A DNA stretch of 64,000 nt from an uncultured Prevotella sp. (GCA_938028745.1 CALIZL010000022.1:49227-113226); one strand, 5' to 3'. Counted from the stretch's first letter, positions 35,027-44,281 are shown. Notes: a model not told the origin generated them from the letters alone. A program made the numbers and translations.

Positions 35027-35830
35027 TTATCTCACCGTGACATGGAAACAACCTTGTTTTACTTCGTATTTAATATAACAGCGTTCGTTTCGTCGCAAGT
35101 CGTTCAAAACCTCGCTCATTACCCATTTCAACGTGTCGTTTCTCACCTTTCGGCGCGCAGGACCGTCGGGCGATTCCACTGTTTTGTATCGGTTATAGGC
35201 AATGTCGAATGTTGTTCCAAACCTGTGGCAGCTGTTTTCTGAGGCATTGCCGTTGTGTCCGCGTAGCTTTTTCACATCGGCCTCACTGCGAAGAACACTT
35301 GTAACGATGAACTTATGCAGTGGAATACCTTTTATTTGCAGGCTATCGAAGAAGTTTCGGCCAATGTCGTTGAGCAGTACGGCAGCTCTTGGCACAAGGT
35401 AAGGCACGCTATTGTTCAGCTTGTCTACATGGTAATAGGGACTGCTAGCCATGTACACCAGCTCTGCTTTTCGGTTTTCCGCCTCCTTGCGGTCGGCCAC
35501 GGGTTTAACGCCATACTTCTGAGCCATCTCCAACTGCACGTCGTTAAGGTCGGGGAAAGTTTTCGAAAAGTTGGGAACACTTAGTATGCGGTTCTTCACG
35601 GGTGAGCCGTCGGCCTTGAAAAATTTCAGTTTGGTTAGCTTTCCATCCACGGGTTGTGCTGCGGCATGTGCATTTCTTTCGGCATCTTCGCTGATGTCTT
35701 GTCCCTTGGTTTCTGTCTTCTTCTTTGCATCGGCAGGTTTGGCGATGGAAGGGAAAACCACCCGCACCACGGCCAACAAAACAACCACCGCGGCGAAAGC
35801 CTTTAAAAACTGGTTCTTTGTCAATCTCAT
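35027..35830 (-). CDS. DUF5715-family protein with M15-peptidase-like motif
   Basis: 267 residues. The N-terminus is a membrane anchor or signal (LKAFAAVVVLLAVVRVVF, about 9-26), so the body is likely periplasmic. Near the end SENSCHRFGTTFDIAYNRY (about 197-215) matches the SxHxxGxxxD zinc motif of M15 D-Ala-D-Ala peptidases, and CFHVTVR at the end could supply the last His ligand. The earlier VPYLVPRAAVLLNDIGRNFF is characteristic of DUF5715. A peptidoglycan-linked peptidase role is inference. The neighbouring PBP1A supports it only weakly. Full DUF assignment is from memory of the family. Confidence 0.75.
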   Translation of the reverse strand: MRLTKNQFLKAFAAVVVLLAVVRVVFPSIAKPADAKKKTETKGQDISEDAERNAHAAAQPVDGKLTKLKFFKADGSPVKNRILSVPNFSKTFPDLNDVQLEMAQKYGVKPVADRKEAENRKAELVYMASSPYYHVDKLNNSVPYLVPRAAVLLNDIGRNFFDSLQIKGIPLHKFIVTSVLRSEADVKKLRGHNGNASENSCHRFGTTFDIAYNRYKTVESPDGPARRKVRNDTLKWVMSEVLNDLRRNERCYIKYEVKQGCFHVTVR

Positions 35831-35892
35831 TGAAAAACGTTTAATTGCGCCACAAAGATAGAAAAAAGTGTTGGGTTATGGAAAGCTTTTTG

Positions 35893-35900
35893 TAATTTTG
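35893..35900 (+). promoter_or_regulatory. -7 box for phoH
   Basis: TAATTTTG matches TAnnTTTG and lies 29 nt before the TTG start of phoH. Confidence 0.6.
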
Positions 35901-35929
35901 CACTAATATTATATTTAGGAATTACGACA

Positions 35930-36889
35930 TTGGTAGAGAAGCATATTGTACTTGAAGATATTGACCCCGTAATGTTTTATGGGGTGAACAACGGGTATCT
36001 GCAAATGATAAAGTCGCTGTTCCCCAAATTGCGCATCGTTGCTCGCGATAATGTCATCCGCGTGCTGGGTGATGAGGAAGAGATGGCAATCTTCGAAGAG
36101 AAGACCGAAGGCATAAGGAAACACATCCTTAAATACAACGCCATCAACGAAGAAGACATTCTCGACATTATTAAGGGTAAACGCACCAAGGCCGATGCCA
36201 TTAAAGATGTTATTGTGTACAACATCACGGGCAAACCCATAAAGAGCAGGAGCGAAAATCAACAGCGGCTGGTAGACGCATACGAACGCCACGACTTGGT
36301 TTTTGCCGTTGGACCAGCGGGAACTGGCAAAACCTACCTGAGCATCGCGTTGGCTGTGAAGGCCTTGAAGGAGAAAACAGCCAAGAAAATAATCCTTAGT
36401 AGACCCGCAGTAGAGGCTGGCGAGAAACTGGGATTTTTACCTGGCGACATGAAAGAGAAGATAGACCCCTATCTGCAACCGCTGTACGATGCGCTGGAAG
36501 ACATGATTCCTGCCGTAAAGCTGCAAGACATGATGGAGAAACATGTGATACAGATTGCTCCGTTGGCCTTTATGCGCGGTAGAACGCTCACTGATGCCAT
36601 CGTTATTTTAGACGAGGCGCAGAACACCACGATGGCCCAAATAAAGATGTTTCTAACGCGTATGGGTACAAACACCAAGATGATTGTGACGGGCGACCTA
36701 ACCCAAATGGACCTACCAAGGGAACAAAAGAGCGGTTTGCGGGTGGCATTAGACATCTTGCGCAACGTAAAGGGCATTGCAACTGTGCAGTTCGACCAAA
36801 AGGATATAGTGCGACACAAGCTCGTTACACGTATCGTAAATGCTTATGAGGCATATTACGAAGCAGAAAGAAATAAAGAGAAAGAATAG
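35930..36889 (+). CDS. PhoH-family ATPase
   Basis: 319 residues starting at a TTG (MVEKHIVLEDIDPVMFYG). An N-terminal KH-like region precedes the ATPase domain with Walker A GPAGTGKTYLSIALAVKALK near residue 127, SRPAVEAGEKLGFLPGDMKE, and Walker B VILDEAQNTTMAQIKMFL. It ends in TRIVNAYEAYYEAERNKEKE. PhoH proteins are cytoplasmic ATPases implicated in RNA metabolism; the exact function is not settled. purC follows after 26 nt, so the two are likely co-transcribed. Confidence 0.92.
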   Translation: MVEKHIVLEDIDPVMFYGVNNGYLQMIKSLFPKLRIVARDNVIRVLGDEEEMAIFEEKTEGIRKHILKYNAINEEDILDIIKGKRTKADAIKDVIVYNITGKPIKSRSENQQRLVDAYERHDLVFAVGPAGTGKTYLSIALAVKALKEKTAKKIILSRPAVEAGEKLGFLPGDMKEKIDPYLQPLYDALEDMIPAVKLQDMMEKHVIQIAPLAFMRGRTLTDAIVILDEAQNTTMAQIKMFLTRMGTNTKMIVTGDLTQMDLPREQKSGLRVALDILRNVKGIATVQFDQKDIVRHKLVTRIVNAYEAYYEAERNKEKE

Positions 36890-36915
36890 GATACATCATA
36901 AAAACAAGGATAGAG

Positions 36916-37866
36916 ATGAAAGCATTGACACAAACCGATTTCCACTTCGCTGGACAAAAGAGTGTGTATCACGGTAAAGTTAGAGATGTGTACGACATCG
37001 ACGGCGATAAAATCGTGATGGTTGCAACCGACAGAATATCGGCTTTCGACGTGATCTTGCCGAAAGGCATTCCCTTTAAAGGGCAGGTTCTGAACCAAAT
37101 AGCGGCCAAGTTTCTTGACCTTACGGCCGACATCTGCCCTAATTGGAAGTTGGCCACGCCCGACCCGATGGTGACCGTCGGCCTTAAATGCGAGGGTTTC
37201 CGTGTGGAGATGATCATTCGTTCGATACTTACAGGCTCGGCTTGGCGTGAATATAAGAAAGGATGTAGGGAACTGTGCGGTGTGAAATTGCCCGACGGCA
37301 TGAAAGAAAACGAGCGTTTTCCCGAACCCATCGTAACGCCAACGACGAAGGCCGACGAAGGTCACGACCTCAATATCTCGAAAGAAGAAATCATTGCACA
37401 AGGTCTTGTTAGTGCCGAAGACTATGCCGTGATGGAAGACTATACTAAGAAACTCTTCCGTCGTGGTCAGGAAATTGCTGCCAAACACGGCCTTATTCTC
37501 GTAGATACGAAGTACGAATTTGGCAAGCGCGATGGCAAGGTGTATCTCATCGACGAAATACATACGCCCGATTCGAGCCGTTATTTCTATGCCGAAGGCT
37601 ACGAAGAAAAGCTGGCTAAGGGCGAACCGCAACGCCAATTGTCGAAAGAATTTTTGCGCCAGTGGCTCATCGAACACAATTTCATGAACGAGCCTGGCCA
37701 AACCATGCCCGAAATAACCGACGAATATGCAGAAGAGGTGAGCAATCGCTATATCGAACTGTACGAGCATATCACCGGCGAGACATTTAATAAGGCCGCA
37801 GATGAGGCTGATTTGGCCGCTCGTATCGAGAAGAACGTAACGGAATATTTGGCGCAAGGCAAATAG
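36916..37866 (+). CDS. purC: phosphoribosylaminoimidazole-succinocarboxamide synthase
   Basis: 316 residues. YHGKVRDVYDIDGDKIVMVA with TDRISAFDVILP at residues 16-46 is the SAICAR synthetase signature. ILTGSAWREYKKG and VDTKYEFGKRDGKVYLIDEI follow. The enzyme joins aspartate to CAIR in purine synthesis. A second purine gene, purM, lies 2.3 kb further on the same strand. A near-perfect hairpin follows at 37929-37965. Confidence 0.97.
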   Translation: MKALTQTDFHFAGQKSVYHGKVRDVYDIDGDKIVMVATDRISAFDVILPKGIPFKGQVLNQIAAKFLDLTADICPNWKLATPDPMVTVGLKCEGFRVEMIIRSILTGSAWREYKKGCRELCGVKLPDGMKENERFPEPIVTPTTKADEGHDLNISKEEIIAQGLVSAEDYAVMEDYTKKLFRRGQEIAAKHGLILVDTKYEFGKRDGKVYLIDEIHTPDSSRYFYAEGYEEKLAKGEPQRQLSKEFLRQWLIEHNFMNEPGQTMPEITDEYAEEVSNRYIELYEHITGETFNKAADEADLAARIEKNVTEYLAQGK

Positions 37867-37928
37867 AACGGCAAACGTTAACTGATTTTCATGTCAGCCC
37901 CAGTCGTCTTTATGGCGAGTAAAAGGGT

Positions 37929-37965
37929 GGCATGAAAGAGCAGTTTCGCTTTTCTCGTTCATGCC
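37929..37965 (+). terminator. hairpin downstream of purC
   Basis: GGCATGAAAGAG pairs with CTCGTTCATGCC with one mismatch and a 13-nt loop; only TTT follows. It may end or slow the phoH-purC transcript. Confidence 0.5.
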
Positions 37966-38083
37966 TTTGGCCTGAATATACGTTAAAAAACAGGATGACT
38001 GCAAGGTCGACAGTGTGGGCGAAGGCCCAACAAAGTTGCCTTTCGCGTTATCTATAACCCCTATTTAATGGCACATATCCTCC

Positions 38084-38818
38084 ATGTATAAGCAAGAAGA
38101 GATAAAACCCTACGGCGAACAAGGCGATAAAGGCGAGTTGGTTGAAAAGATGTTCGACAACATTGCCCCAACATACGATGTGTTGAATCACCGCCTTTCG
38201 TGGGACATAGATAAGCGTTGGCGACGTAAGGCCATCGGGCAACTAGTGCCGTTCAAGCCAAAACAGATGCTCGACATAGCCACAGGCACGGGCGATTTCG
38301 CTATCTTGGCCGCCAAGGTGCTCAAGCCTAGCAGTCTTATTGGGGCCGACATCTCGGAAGGAATGATGGAGATTGGGCGCAAGAAGGTGGAGAAGGCACA
38401 GCTGGGAGGCGTGGTGTCGTTTATGAAAGAAGACTGCATGAACCTCTCGTTCCCTGCGGAACGGTTTGATGCAGTGACCGCCGCGTTCGGCATCCGCAAC
38501 TTTAAAGACCTTGACAAGTGTCTGGGCGAATTGCATCGCGTGTTGCGTAAGGGTGGACATTTAAGCATCGTGGAGCTTTCGGCTCCCAAACGTTTCCCCA
38601 TGTCGTGGCTCTTTAAGATATATTCGCACACCGTACTGCCGCTTTATGCGCGCCTCGTATCCAGGGATAAGGGTGCCTATCGCTATCTCATCAGCACCGT
38701 CGAAGCCTTTCCGCAAGGCGAAACGATGGTCGGAATTCTCAAGAAAGCAGGTTTCGAAGAAGTTAAGTTTAAGCGGCTAACATTCGGAATCTGCACCATG
38801 TACCTGGCAACCAAGTAA
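38084..38818 (+). CDS. menG: demethylmenaquinone/ubiquinone C-methyltransferase
   Basis: 244 residues. The start MYKQEEIKPYGEQGDKGELV leads into EKMFDNIAPTYDVLNHRLSW, the conserved N-terminal motif of UbiE/MenG. The SAM-binding motif is MLDIATGTGDFAI, and the family ending is KAGFEEVKFKRLTFGICTMY. In Bacteroidetes it methylates demethylmenaquinone in the last step of menaquinone synthesis, supplying the quinone that Nqr reduces (inference). It stands alone, with the reversed 22-bp array 110 bp downstream. Confidence 0.95.
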   Translation: MYKQEEIKPYGEQGDKGELVEKMFDNIAPTYDVLNHRLSWDIDKRWRRKAIGQLVPFKPKQMLDIATGTGDFAILAAKVLKPSSLIGADISEGMMEIGRKKVEKAQLGGVVSFMKEDCMNLSFPAERFDAVTAAFGIRNFKDLDKCLGELHRVLRKGGHLSIVELSAPKRFPMSWLFKIYSHTVLPLYARLVSRDKGAYRYLISTVEAFPQGETMVGILKKAGFEEVKFKRLTFGICTMYLATK

Positions 38819-39296
38819 CGAAGAGAGCTTTTTAGAAAAGGCCTAATAGTTACAAACAAAATGGTTTTAGGAATGGTAGTAAAATAGATTGTTCTGTAAA
38901 TACAGCTTAGGAGCAAAGAATTGCACCACTACAAGATGCTTGTACTAACGCTACAAAGGTGCTTGTACTGGCACTACAAGGTGCTTGTACTGATGCTACA
39001 AGATGCTTGTACTGGCGCTACAAGGTGCTTGTACTGGCACTACAAAGGTGCTTGTAGGCATACAACATGCTGCATTGGGCTGATGCGTTGTAAGCAAACT
39101 GCCATTAAACGCTTTTATAGAACGTTTTCGTTAAGCCAAATAAACAATGTCGAGCTTGCTCGAACATTGTCATGGCGAGAAAACGCACTTTTCGAGGAAC
39201 GAAAAAGAACCAGATCTTTTCCACTATACTTTCCTGTTTTTCAGGTATAAGGTAATATTAGTAAAGGCAAGTTGAATACGAATATTCAGGAACATT
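38819..39296. other. intergenic region with second 22-bp array
   Basis: 478 bp without a supported gene. It holds the palindromic array at 38928-39056. The rest is AT-rich, and I saw no TAnnTTTG box close to aroE. Confidence 0.6.
38928..39056 (-). repeat. array of palindromic 22-bp units, copy 2 (reverse)
   Basis: About six units of 22-23 bp, plus-strand form GGCACTACAAGGTGCTTGTA. Read on the minus strand this is the same unit as the array at 17353-17510. The inverted hexamer CTACAAG-GTG-CTTGTAG is preserved in most units, and a one-base insertion (CAAAGG) appears in three. Confidence 0.9.
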
Positions 39297-40046
39297 ATGG
39301 ACAAATACGGACTGATAGGGTTTCCACTTGGGCATAGCTTCTCGATAAGCTACTTCAATGAGAAATTCCACAACGAGGGTATTGACGCCGAATACGAGAA
39401 TTATGAAATTGCAAGCATAGACAGCTTGGCCGAAATACTCGACACAACGCCCAACTTGCGTGGGCTGAATGTCACCATACCTTATAAGGAAGAGGTGATA
39501 AAATACCTTGACGACTTATCGCCAGAGGCACGTTCCATTGGTGCGGTAAATGTCATTAGGGTGAGTCATAAGGGCTCTAAACCCTACCTGAAAGGCTTTA
39601 ACAGCGACGTTATCGGCTTTACGCGCAGCATAGAGTCGATGCTCGAACCTGGCCATCAAAAGGCACTCATCCTCGGAACTGGCGGTGCGGCCAAGGCCAT
39701 CGACTACGGATTGAAAAGCCTGGGCTTGGAAACGCGTTTCGTTAGCCGCACGGCACGCAAGGGCAACACCATCACTTATGACGATGTAACGCCCCAAGTG
39801 ATTGCCGAGTACAACGTTATCGTTAACTGTACGCCGCTGGGCATGTACCCGCGAACCGACGAATGCCCCAAGCTGCCATACGAAGCGATGGACCAACACA
39901 CGCTGCTATACGACTTAATATATAATCCCGACGAAACCCTGTTTATGAAAAAGGGTATGGAACGGGGCGCAATTACCAAGAACGGACTTGAAATGCTGTT
40001 GCTCCAAGCCTTTGCCAGCTGGGAGTTTTGGCACGGAAGAGAATAG
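39297..40046 (+). CDS. aroE: shikimate dehydrogenase
   Basis: 249 residues. The start MDKYGLIGFPLGHSFSISYF carries the shikimate-binding SxS motif. NVTIPYKEEVIKYLDD contains the catalytic Lys, and LILGTGGAAKAIDYGLKSLG is the NADP site. The enzyme reduces 3-dehydroshikimate in the aromatic amino-acid pathway. It is near purM (105 nt) but functionally separate. Length is typical of the short Bacteroidetes form. Confidence 0.95.
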   Translation: MDKYGLIGFPLGHSFSISYFNEKFHNEGIDAEYENYEIASIDSLAEILDTTPNLRGLNVTIPYKEEVIKYLDDLSPEARSIGAVNVIRVSHKGSKPYLKGFNSDVIGFTRSIESMLEPGHQKALILGTGGAAKAIDYGLKSLGLETRFVSRTARKGNTITYDDVTPQVIAEYNVIVNCTPLGMYPRTDECPKLPYEAMDQHTLLYDLIYNPDETLFMKKGMERGAITKNGLEMLLLQAFASWEFWHGRE

Positions 40047-40150
40047 CGCAAAAGGCTTTGCCGTGGTGTTACTACACGCGAACACAGGGTCGAACAGCAA
40101 GTCATCCCACTTTATTTAACAACACTTTTCACCCAAATAAACTCAAACAG

Positions 40151-41314
40151 ATGAACAACCGTTACATGATGCGTGGCGTTAGCGCCGCAAAAGAAGACGT
40201 GCATAACGCCATTAAGAACATCGATAAGGGCGTTTTCCCGCAAGCCTTCTGCAAAATCATTCCCGACATATTAGGTGGCGACGATGCGTATTGTAACATC
40301 ATGCACGCCGACGGGGCCGGTACGAAGTCGTCGTTGGCCTACGCTTACTGGAAAGAGACGGGCGACTTGAACGTTTGGCGAGGCATTGCCCAAGATGCGG
40401 TGGTGATGAACACCGACGACTTGCTATGCGTGGGAGCGGTTGACAACATCTTGGTGTCGAGCACCATCGGGCGTAACAAGATGCTTGTTCCTGGCGAAGT
40501 GATTTCGGCCATCATCAACGGCACCGACGAATTGTTGGCCGAACTGAGAGAAATGGGTGTGGGTATTTATGCCACGGGTGGCGAAACGGCCGACGTGGGC
40601 GACCTTGTGCGCACCATCATTGTTGACTCTACCGTTACCTGCCGAATGAAACGGAGCGATGTTATCGACAATGCTAACATTCGTCCAGGCGATGTAATCG
40701 TGGGATTATCTTCGTGCGGACAGGCCACATACGAAAAAACGTACAATGGCGGAATGGGAAGTAACGGGCTGACAAGTGCACGCCACGATGTGTTTGCCAA
40801 GTATCTGGCCGAGAAATATCCCGAAACCTTCGACCATGCTGTGCCCAACGAGCTTGTGTATAGTGGCACAAAGCGATTGACGGATGCTATTGAAGGCTTG
40901 GGGGTTGACGCTGGTCAGTTGGTGTTGTCGCCCACCCGAACCTATGCTCCCGTAATTCGCAAGGTACTAGATGAAATGCGCAACCATGTTCATGGCATGG
41001 TACATTGCACGGGCGGCGCACAAACAAAAGTGCTACACTTCGTTAGCGACGATTGCCGAGTGATAAAAGACAATATGTTTGACGTGCCGCCGTTGTTCAA
41101 ACTCATTCAGTCGGAAAGCGGAACAGATTGGAAAGAAATGTATAAGGTGTTCAATATGGGACACCGCATGGAGATATATGTGCGCCCCGAACATGCCGAA
41201 CGCATCATTGCCATTAGCAAGGGTTTCAATATCGAGGCGCAAGTAGTGGGGCGTGTTGAAGAAGGGAAGAAGTCGCTTACCATCCGTTCGGAGTATGGAA
41301 CTTTTGAATATTAA
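40151..41314 (+). CDS. purM: phosphoribosylformylglycinamidine cyclo-ligase (AIR synthase)
   Basis: 387 residues with the ATG at 40151 (MNNRYMMRGVSAAKEDVHNA). The open frame extends further upstream to 40028, but those 41 residues do not look like the family. DGAGTKSSLAYAYWKETGD near 62, NTDDLLCVGAVDN and GGETADVGDLVRT are ATP/substrate motifs of PurM. This version is longer than the ~345-residue E. coli enzyme, which is common in Bacteroidetes. It makes AIR in purine synthesis. Its stop is 4 nt ahead of the inserted HrgA-like gene. Confidence 0.93.
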   Translation: MNNRYMMRGVSAAKEDVHNAIKNIDKGVFPQAFCKIIPDILGGDDAYCNIMHADGAGTKSSLAYAYWKETGDLNVWRGIAQDAVVMNTDDLLCVGAVDNILVSSTIGRNKMLVPGEVISAIINGTDELLAELREMGVGIYATGGETADVGDLVRTIIVDSTVTCRMKRSDVIDNANIRPGDVIVGLSSCGQATYEKTYNGGMGSNGLTSARHDVFAKYLAEKYPETFDHAVPNELVYSGTKRLTDAIEGLGVDAGQLVLSPTRTYAPVIRKVLDEMRNHVHGMVHCTGGAQTKVLHFVSDDCRVIKDNMFDVPPLFKLIQSESGTDWKEMYKVFNMGHRMEIYVRPEHAERIIAISKGFNIEAQVVGRVEEGKKSLTIRSEYGTFEY

Positions 41315-41318
41315 GAAT

Positions 41319-42278
41319 ATGATGACGATAAAAGATGCTGTACTTCTTAGTTTGGAAGACTTCCCTAATGGGGCAACTTCTCGTGAAGTATATGATAATA
41401 TCATAAACAAAAAACTGTTCGAGTTCAGCCAAGTAGCGAAAACTCCAGATGCAACTGTTGGTGCACAAATGGGGGTTATGATAAAGCATGGCGATGTCAG
41501 AATTAAACGTATAAAGAACGATAAGAATATATTTTGCTATTATCTCAGTAAATATTCAAAGAACATAGAGAATAATGATAAGATTCCTGCTCATACAGGA
41601 GTTTCTCGTTCTTCTTTTAGCGAAAGAGATTTGCATCCTTTGTTGTGCAGCTTTTTGAATTATAATGGAATTATAGCTAAGACCATCTTTCACGAAAAGT
41701 CTTCAAAAGCAGAAGAACATCAGAAATGGGTACATCCAGATATTATTGGAGCTAAATTTGTTGAGCAGAAGAATATCACTAGCAATGCTTTATTTAAAGC
41801 GATCAGTAAGAAAGATTCATTACTATTGTATTCTTATGAATTGAAGAAAAAGATTGATAATGATTATGAATTGAAGAAGTGTTTCTTTCAAGCTGTGTCA
41901 AATTCAAGTTGGTCAAACAAAGGATATCTCGTGGCGTTTGAGATTAATGAGGATTTGAAAGATGAAATGGCACGGCTCAATAATTCTTTTGGGATAGGTT
42001 TTATCCATCTTAAAGCTAATCCTTATGAAAGTAAAATTTGGTTTGACGCTAAGGAAAGACATCTTGATTTTGTCACAATAGACAAACTTTGTGAGATAAA
42101 TTGTGATTTCAAAGAGTTTATAAAGTTGGTAGAGGCAACGCTTACAGCTGATGATAAGCATTTCCACCCATCAAAAACGGCGCTTATCAGCATTTGTGAT
42201 AGATATCCTGCCAATGATGGGGACATTCTGAAATATTGTAATGAGCATCATATCCCTTGGGGTGATGAAGAAGTATAA
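41319..42278 (+). CDS. HrgA-like protein: HARE-HTH domain plus PD-(D/E)xK nuclease motif
   Basis: 319 residues from the ATG at 41319; the track-length frame begins inside purM and is not used. Residues 1-80 form a winged-helix HARE-HTH domain (TIKDAVLLSLEDFPNGATSR, VYDNIINKKLFEFS). From about 105 a second domain contains WVHPDIIGAKF (Asp near 141) and YSYELKKKI (Glu near 174, Lys near 176) with FFQAVSNSSWSNKGYLVAFE after it. This is the layout of a PD-(D/E)xK nuclease. HrgA proteins were first described replacing a restriction gene in Helicobacter pylori. The gene is clearly AT-richer than purM and prfA, and is inserted between them with gaps of 4 and 7 nt. Nuclease activity is inferred from motifs only. 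Confidence 0.8.
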   Translation: MMTIKDAVLLSLEDFPNGATSREVYDNIINKKLFEFSQVAKTPDATVGAQMGVMIKHGDVRIKRIKNDKNIFCYYLSKYSKNIENNDKIPAHTGVSRSSFSERDLHPLLCSFLNYNGIIAKTIFHEKSSKAEEHQKWVHPDIIGAKFVEQKNITSNALFKAISKKDSLLLYSYELKKKIDNDYELKKCFFQAVSNSSWSNKGYLVAFEINEDLKDEMARLNNSFGIGFIHLKANPYESKIWFDAKERHLDFVTIDKLCEINCDFKEFIKLVEATLTADDKHFHPSKTALISICDRYPANDGDILKYCNEHHIPWGDEEV

Positions 42279-42285
42279 TTAAAGT

Positions 42286-43398
42286 ATGATAGAACAAAAC
42301 AGCATATTAACAAAGCTAGACGGATTGGAAAGCCGTTACGAGGAGGTGTCGACACTGATTACCGACCCTGCCGTTATCGCCGACCAAGAGCGTTATGTGA
42401 AGTTGACAAGGGAATATAAAGACCTTGGCGACATTATGAATGCACGCAAGCGTTATGTGGCTTGCCTTAATTCCATTGCCGAGGCCAAAGACATTTTGGC
42501 CAATGAAAGCGATGCCGAGATGAAAGAGATGGCGCGTGAAGAACTGTCTGCCAACGAAACGGAACGCCCGAAGTTGGAAGAGGAGATAAAACTGCTGCTT
42601 GTACCCAAAGATCCAGAAGACGGCAAGAACGTCCAAATGGAGATAAGAGCTGGCACAGGCGGCGATGAGGCCGCACTTTTCGCAGGCGACCTCTTTGGCA
42701 TGTATAAACGCTTTTGCGACTCCAAAGGGTGGAACCTCTCTGTTACCGCATCGAGCGAAGGAGCTGTTGGCGGCTTTAAGGAGATAGACTTTGCCGTGAG
42801 CGGCGACAATGTGTATGGCGTGTTGAAATACGAGTCGGGTGTACATCGCGTGCAACGTGTTCCTGCAACCGAAACGCAAGGCCGTATGCACACGTCGGCC
42901 GCAACGGTAGCCGTGTTGCCCGAAGCCGATAAGTTCGAGGTGAACATCAACGAAGGCGACATCAAGTGGGATACGTTCAGAAGTTCGGGTGCAGGTGGAC
43001 AGAACGTTAACAAGGTGGAGTCGGGCGTGCGTTTGCGCTATCCCTGGAAGAACCCCAATACGGGCGAGACCGAAGAAATACTCATCGAGTGTACCGAAAC
43101 GCGCGACCAACCCAAGAACAAAGAGCGTGCCCTGTCGCGACTACGTACCTTTATATACGACCGCGAACACCAAAAGTATGTCGACGATATTGCTAATCGC
43201 CGCAAGAGCTTGGTGTCTACGGGCGACCGTTCGGCAAAAATCAGAACCTATAATTATCCCCAAGGCCGCGTAACCGACCACCGTATTGGCTACACCACGC
43301 ACGACCTTCAAGGTTTTATTGCCGGAGATATTCAGGCTATGATAGATGCCTTGTCGGTTGCCGAGAACACGGAGCGAATGAAAGAGGCCGAATTGTAA
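42286..43398 (+). CDS. prfA: peptide chain release factor 1
   Basis: 370 residues. The stop-codon reading region carries HRVQRVPATETQGRMHTSAA with the PAT tripeptide of RF1. The catalytic loop is SSGAGGQNVNKVESGVRLRY with the universal GGQ. RF1 releases the finished protein at UAA and UAG codons. The gene sits between the HrgA-like gene and pyrF; purM-prfA-pyrF is a gene order I recall from other Bacteroidales without the inserted gene. Confidence 0.97.
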   Translation: MIEQNSILTKLDGLESRYEEVSTLITDPAVIADQERYVKLTREYKDLGDIMNARKRYVACLNSIAEAKDILANESDAEMKEMAREELSANETERPKLEEEIKLLLVPKDPEDGKNVQMEIRAGTGGDEAALFAGDLFGMYKRFCDSKGWNLSVTASSEGAVGGFKEIDFAVSGDNVYGVLKYESGVHRVQRVPATETQGRMHTSAATVAVLPEADKFEVNINEGDIKWDTFRSSGAGGQNVNKVESGVRLRYPWKNPNTGETEEILIECTETRDQPKNKERALSRLRTFIYDREHQKYVDDIANRRKSLVSTGDRSAKIRTYNYPQGRVTDHRIGYTTHDLQGFIAGDIQAMIDALSVAENTERMKEAEL

Positions 43399-43420
43399 CC
43401 CCCGTTCACATCATTTTCTT

Positions 43421-44254
43421 ATGACAAGAGAAGAATTAATTAAGCAGATACACGCCAAGCAGTCGTTCCTTTGTGTAGGTCTAGACACCGACATCAAGAA
43501 AATACCGCAACACTTGTTGCAGGCAGACGACCCCATCTTCGAGTTTAACAAGGCCATTATCGATGCCACTGCGCCCTATTGCGTGGCCTATAAGCCCAAC
43601 CTTGCCTTTTACGAATCGTTAGGCGTAAAGGGATTGCTGGCTTTCGAACGTACCGTGGCCTATCTCAACGGGAACTATCCCGAACAGTTTATCATTGCCG
43701 ATGCCAAGCGCGGTGATATTGGCAACACCTCGCAGATGTATGCCCGCACCTTCTTTGAAACCTACAATCTCGATGCACTTACTGTTGCCCCATACATGGG
43801 CGAAGACAGTGTGACGCCTTTCTTGGCCTACGAAGGCAAGTGGGTGATATTGTTGGCACTCACCAGCAACAAGGGTTCGCACGACTTCCAACTAACGGAA
43901 GATGCCCAAGGCGTGCGCCTTTTCGAACATGTGCTTACCAAGTCGCAAGCGTGGGGCAACGCAGATAACATGATGTACGTGGTAGGCGCAACACAAGGCG
44001 AGGCATTTAAGGACATTCGTCGCCACGCGCCAAACCATTTCCTGCTCGTTCCTGGCATCGGCGCACAAGGTGGAAGTCTTCACGATGTGTGTCAATATGG
44101 TATGAACAAGGATTGCGGCTTGTTGGTAAACAGTTCGCGCGGCATTATCTATGCAAGCAACGGAGCCGACTTTGCAGAAGTGGCTGCCGAGAAAGCACGC
44201 GAGGTTCAAGAAGAGATGGCTTGCGAATTGAAGGCCATCTTGCCCACGTTCTAA
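43421..44254 (+). CDS. pyrF: orotidine 5'-phosphate decarboxylase (long type)
   Basis: 277 residues, the longer type 2 form. FLCVGLDTDIKKIPQHLL opens the barrel. IADAKRGDIGNTSQMYARTF contains the catalytic Lys/Asp signature. VAPYMGEDSVTPFLAYEGKW and LVNSSRGIIYASNGADFAEV are typical of this subfamily. It makes UMP, the last step of pyrimidine synthesis. It starts 22 nt after prfA and the HD gene begins 27 nt after it. Confidence 0.96.
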   Translation: MTREELIKQIHAKQSFLCVGLDTDIKKIPQHLLQADDPIFEFNKAIIDATAPYCVAYKPNLAFYESLGVKGLLAFERTVAYLNGNYPEQFIIADAKRGDIGNTSQMYARTFFETYNLDALTVAPYMGEDSVTPFLAYEGKWVILLALTSNKGSHDFQLTEDAQGVRLFEHVLTKSQAWGNADNMMYVVGATQGEAFKDIRRHAPNHFLLVPGIGAQGGSLHDVCQYGMNKDCGLLVNSSRGIIYASNGADFAEVAAEKAREVQEEMACELKAILPTF

Positions 44255-44281
44255 ACCGCAACGCCCACCGGACAGTAGTAA

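Noticed and set aside
36856..37857. 333-codon minus-strand frame opposite purC
   Set aside because: Antisense of a well-supported enzyme gene; no start signal and a Phe/His-rich, improbable sequence.
38921..39250. 109-codon frame across the second 22-bp array
   Set aside because: It merely translates the DNA repeats (LYWHYK, LVLMLQ words) and ends in unrelated sequence.
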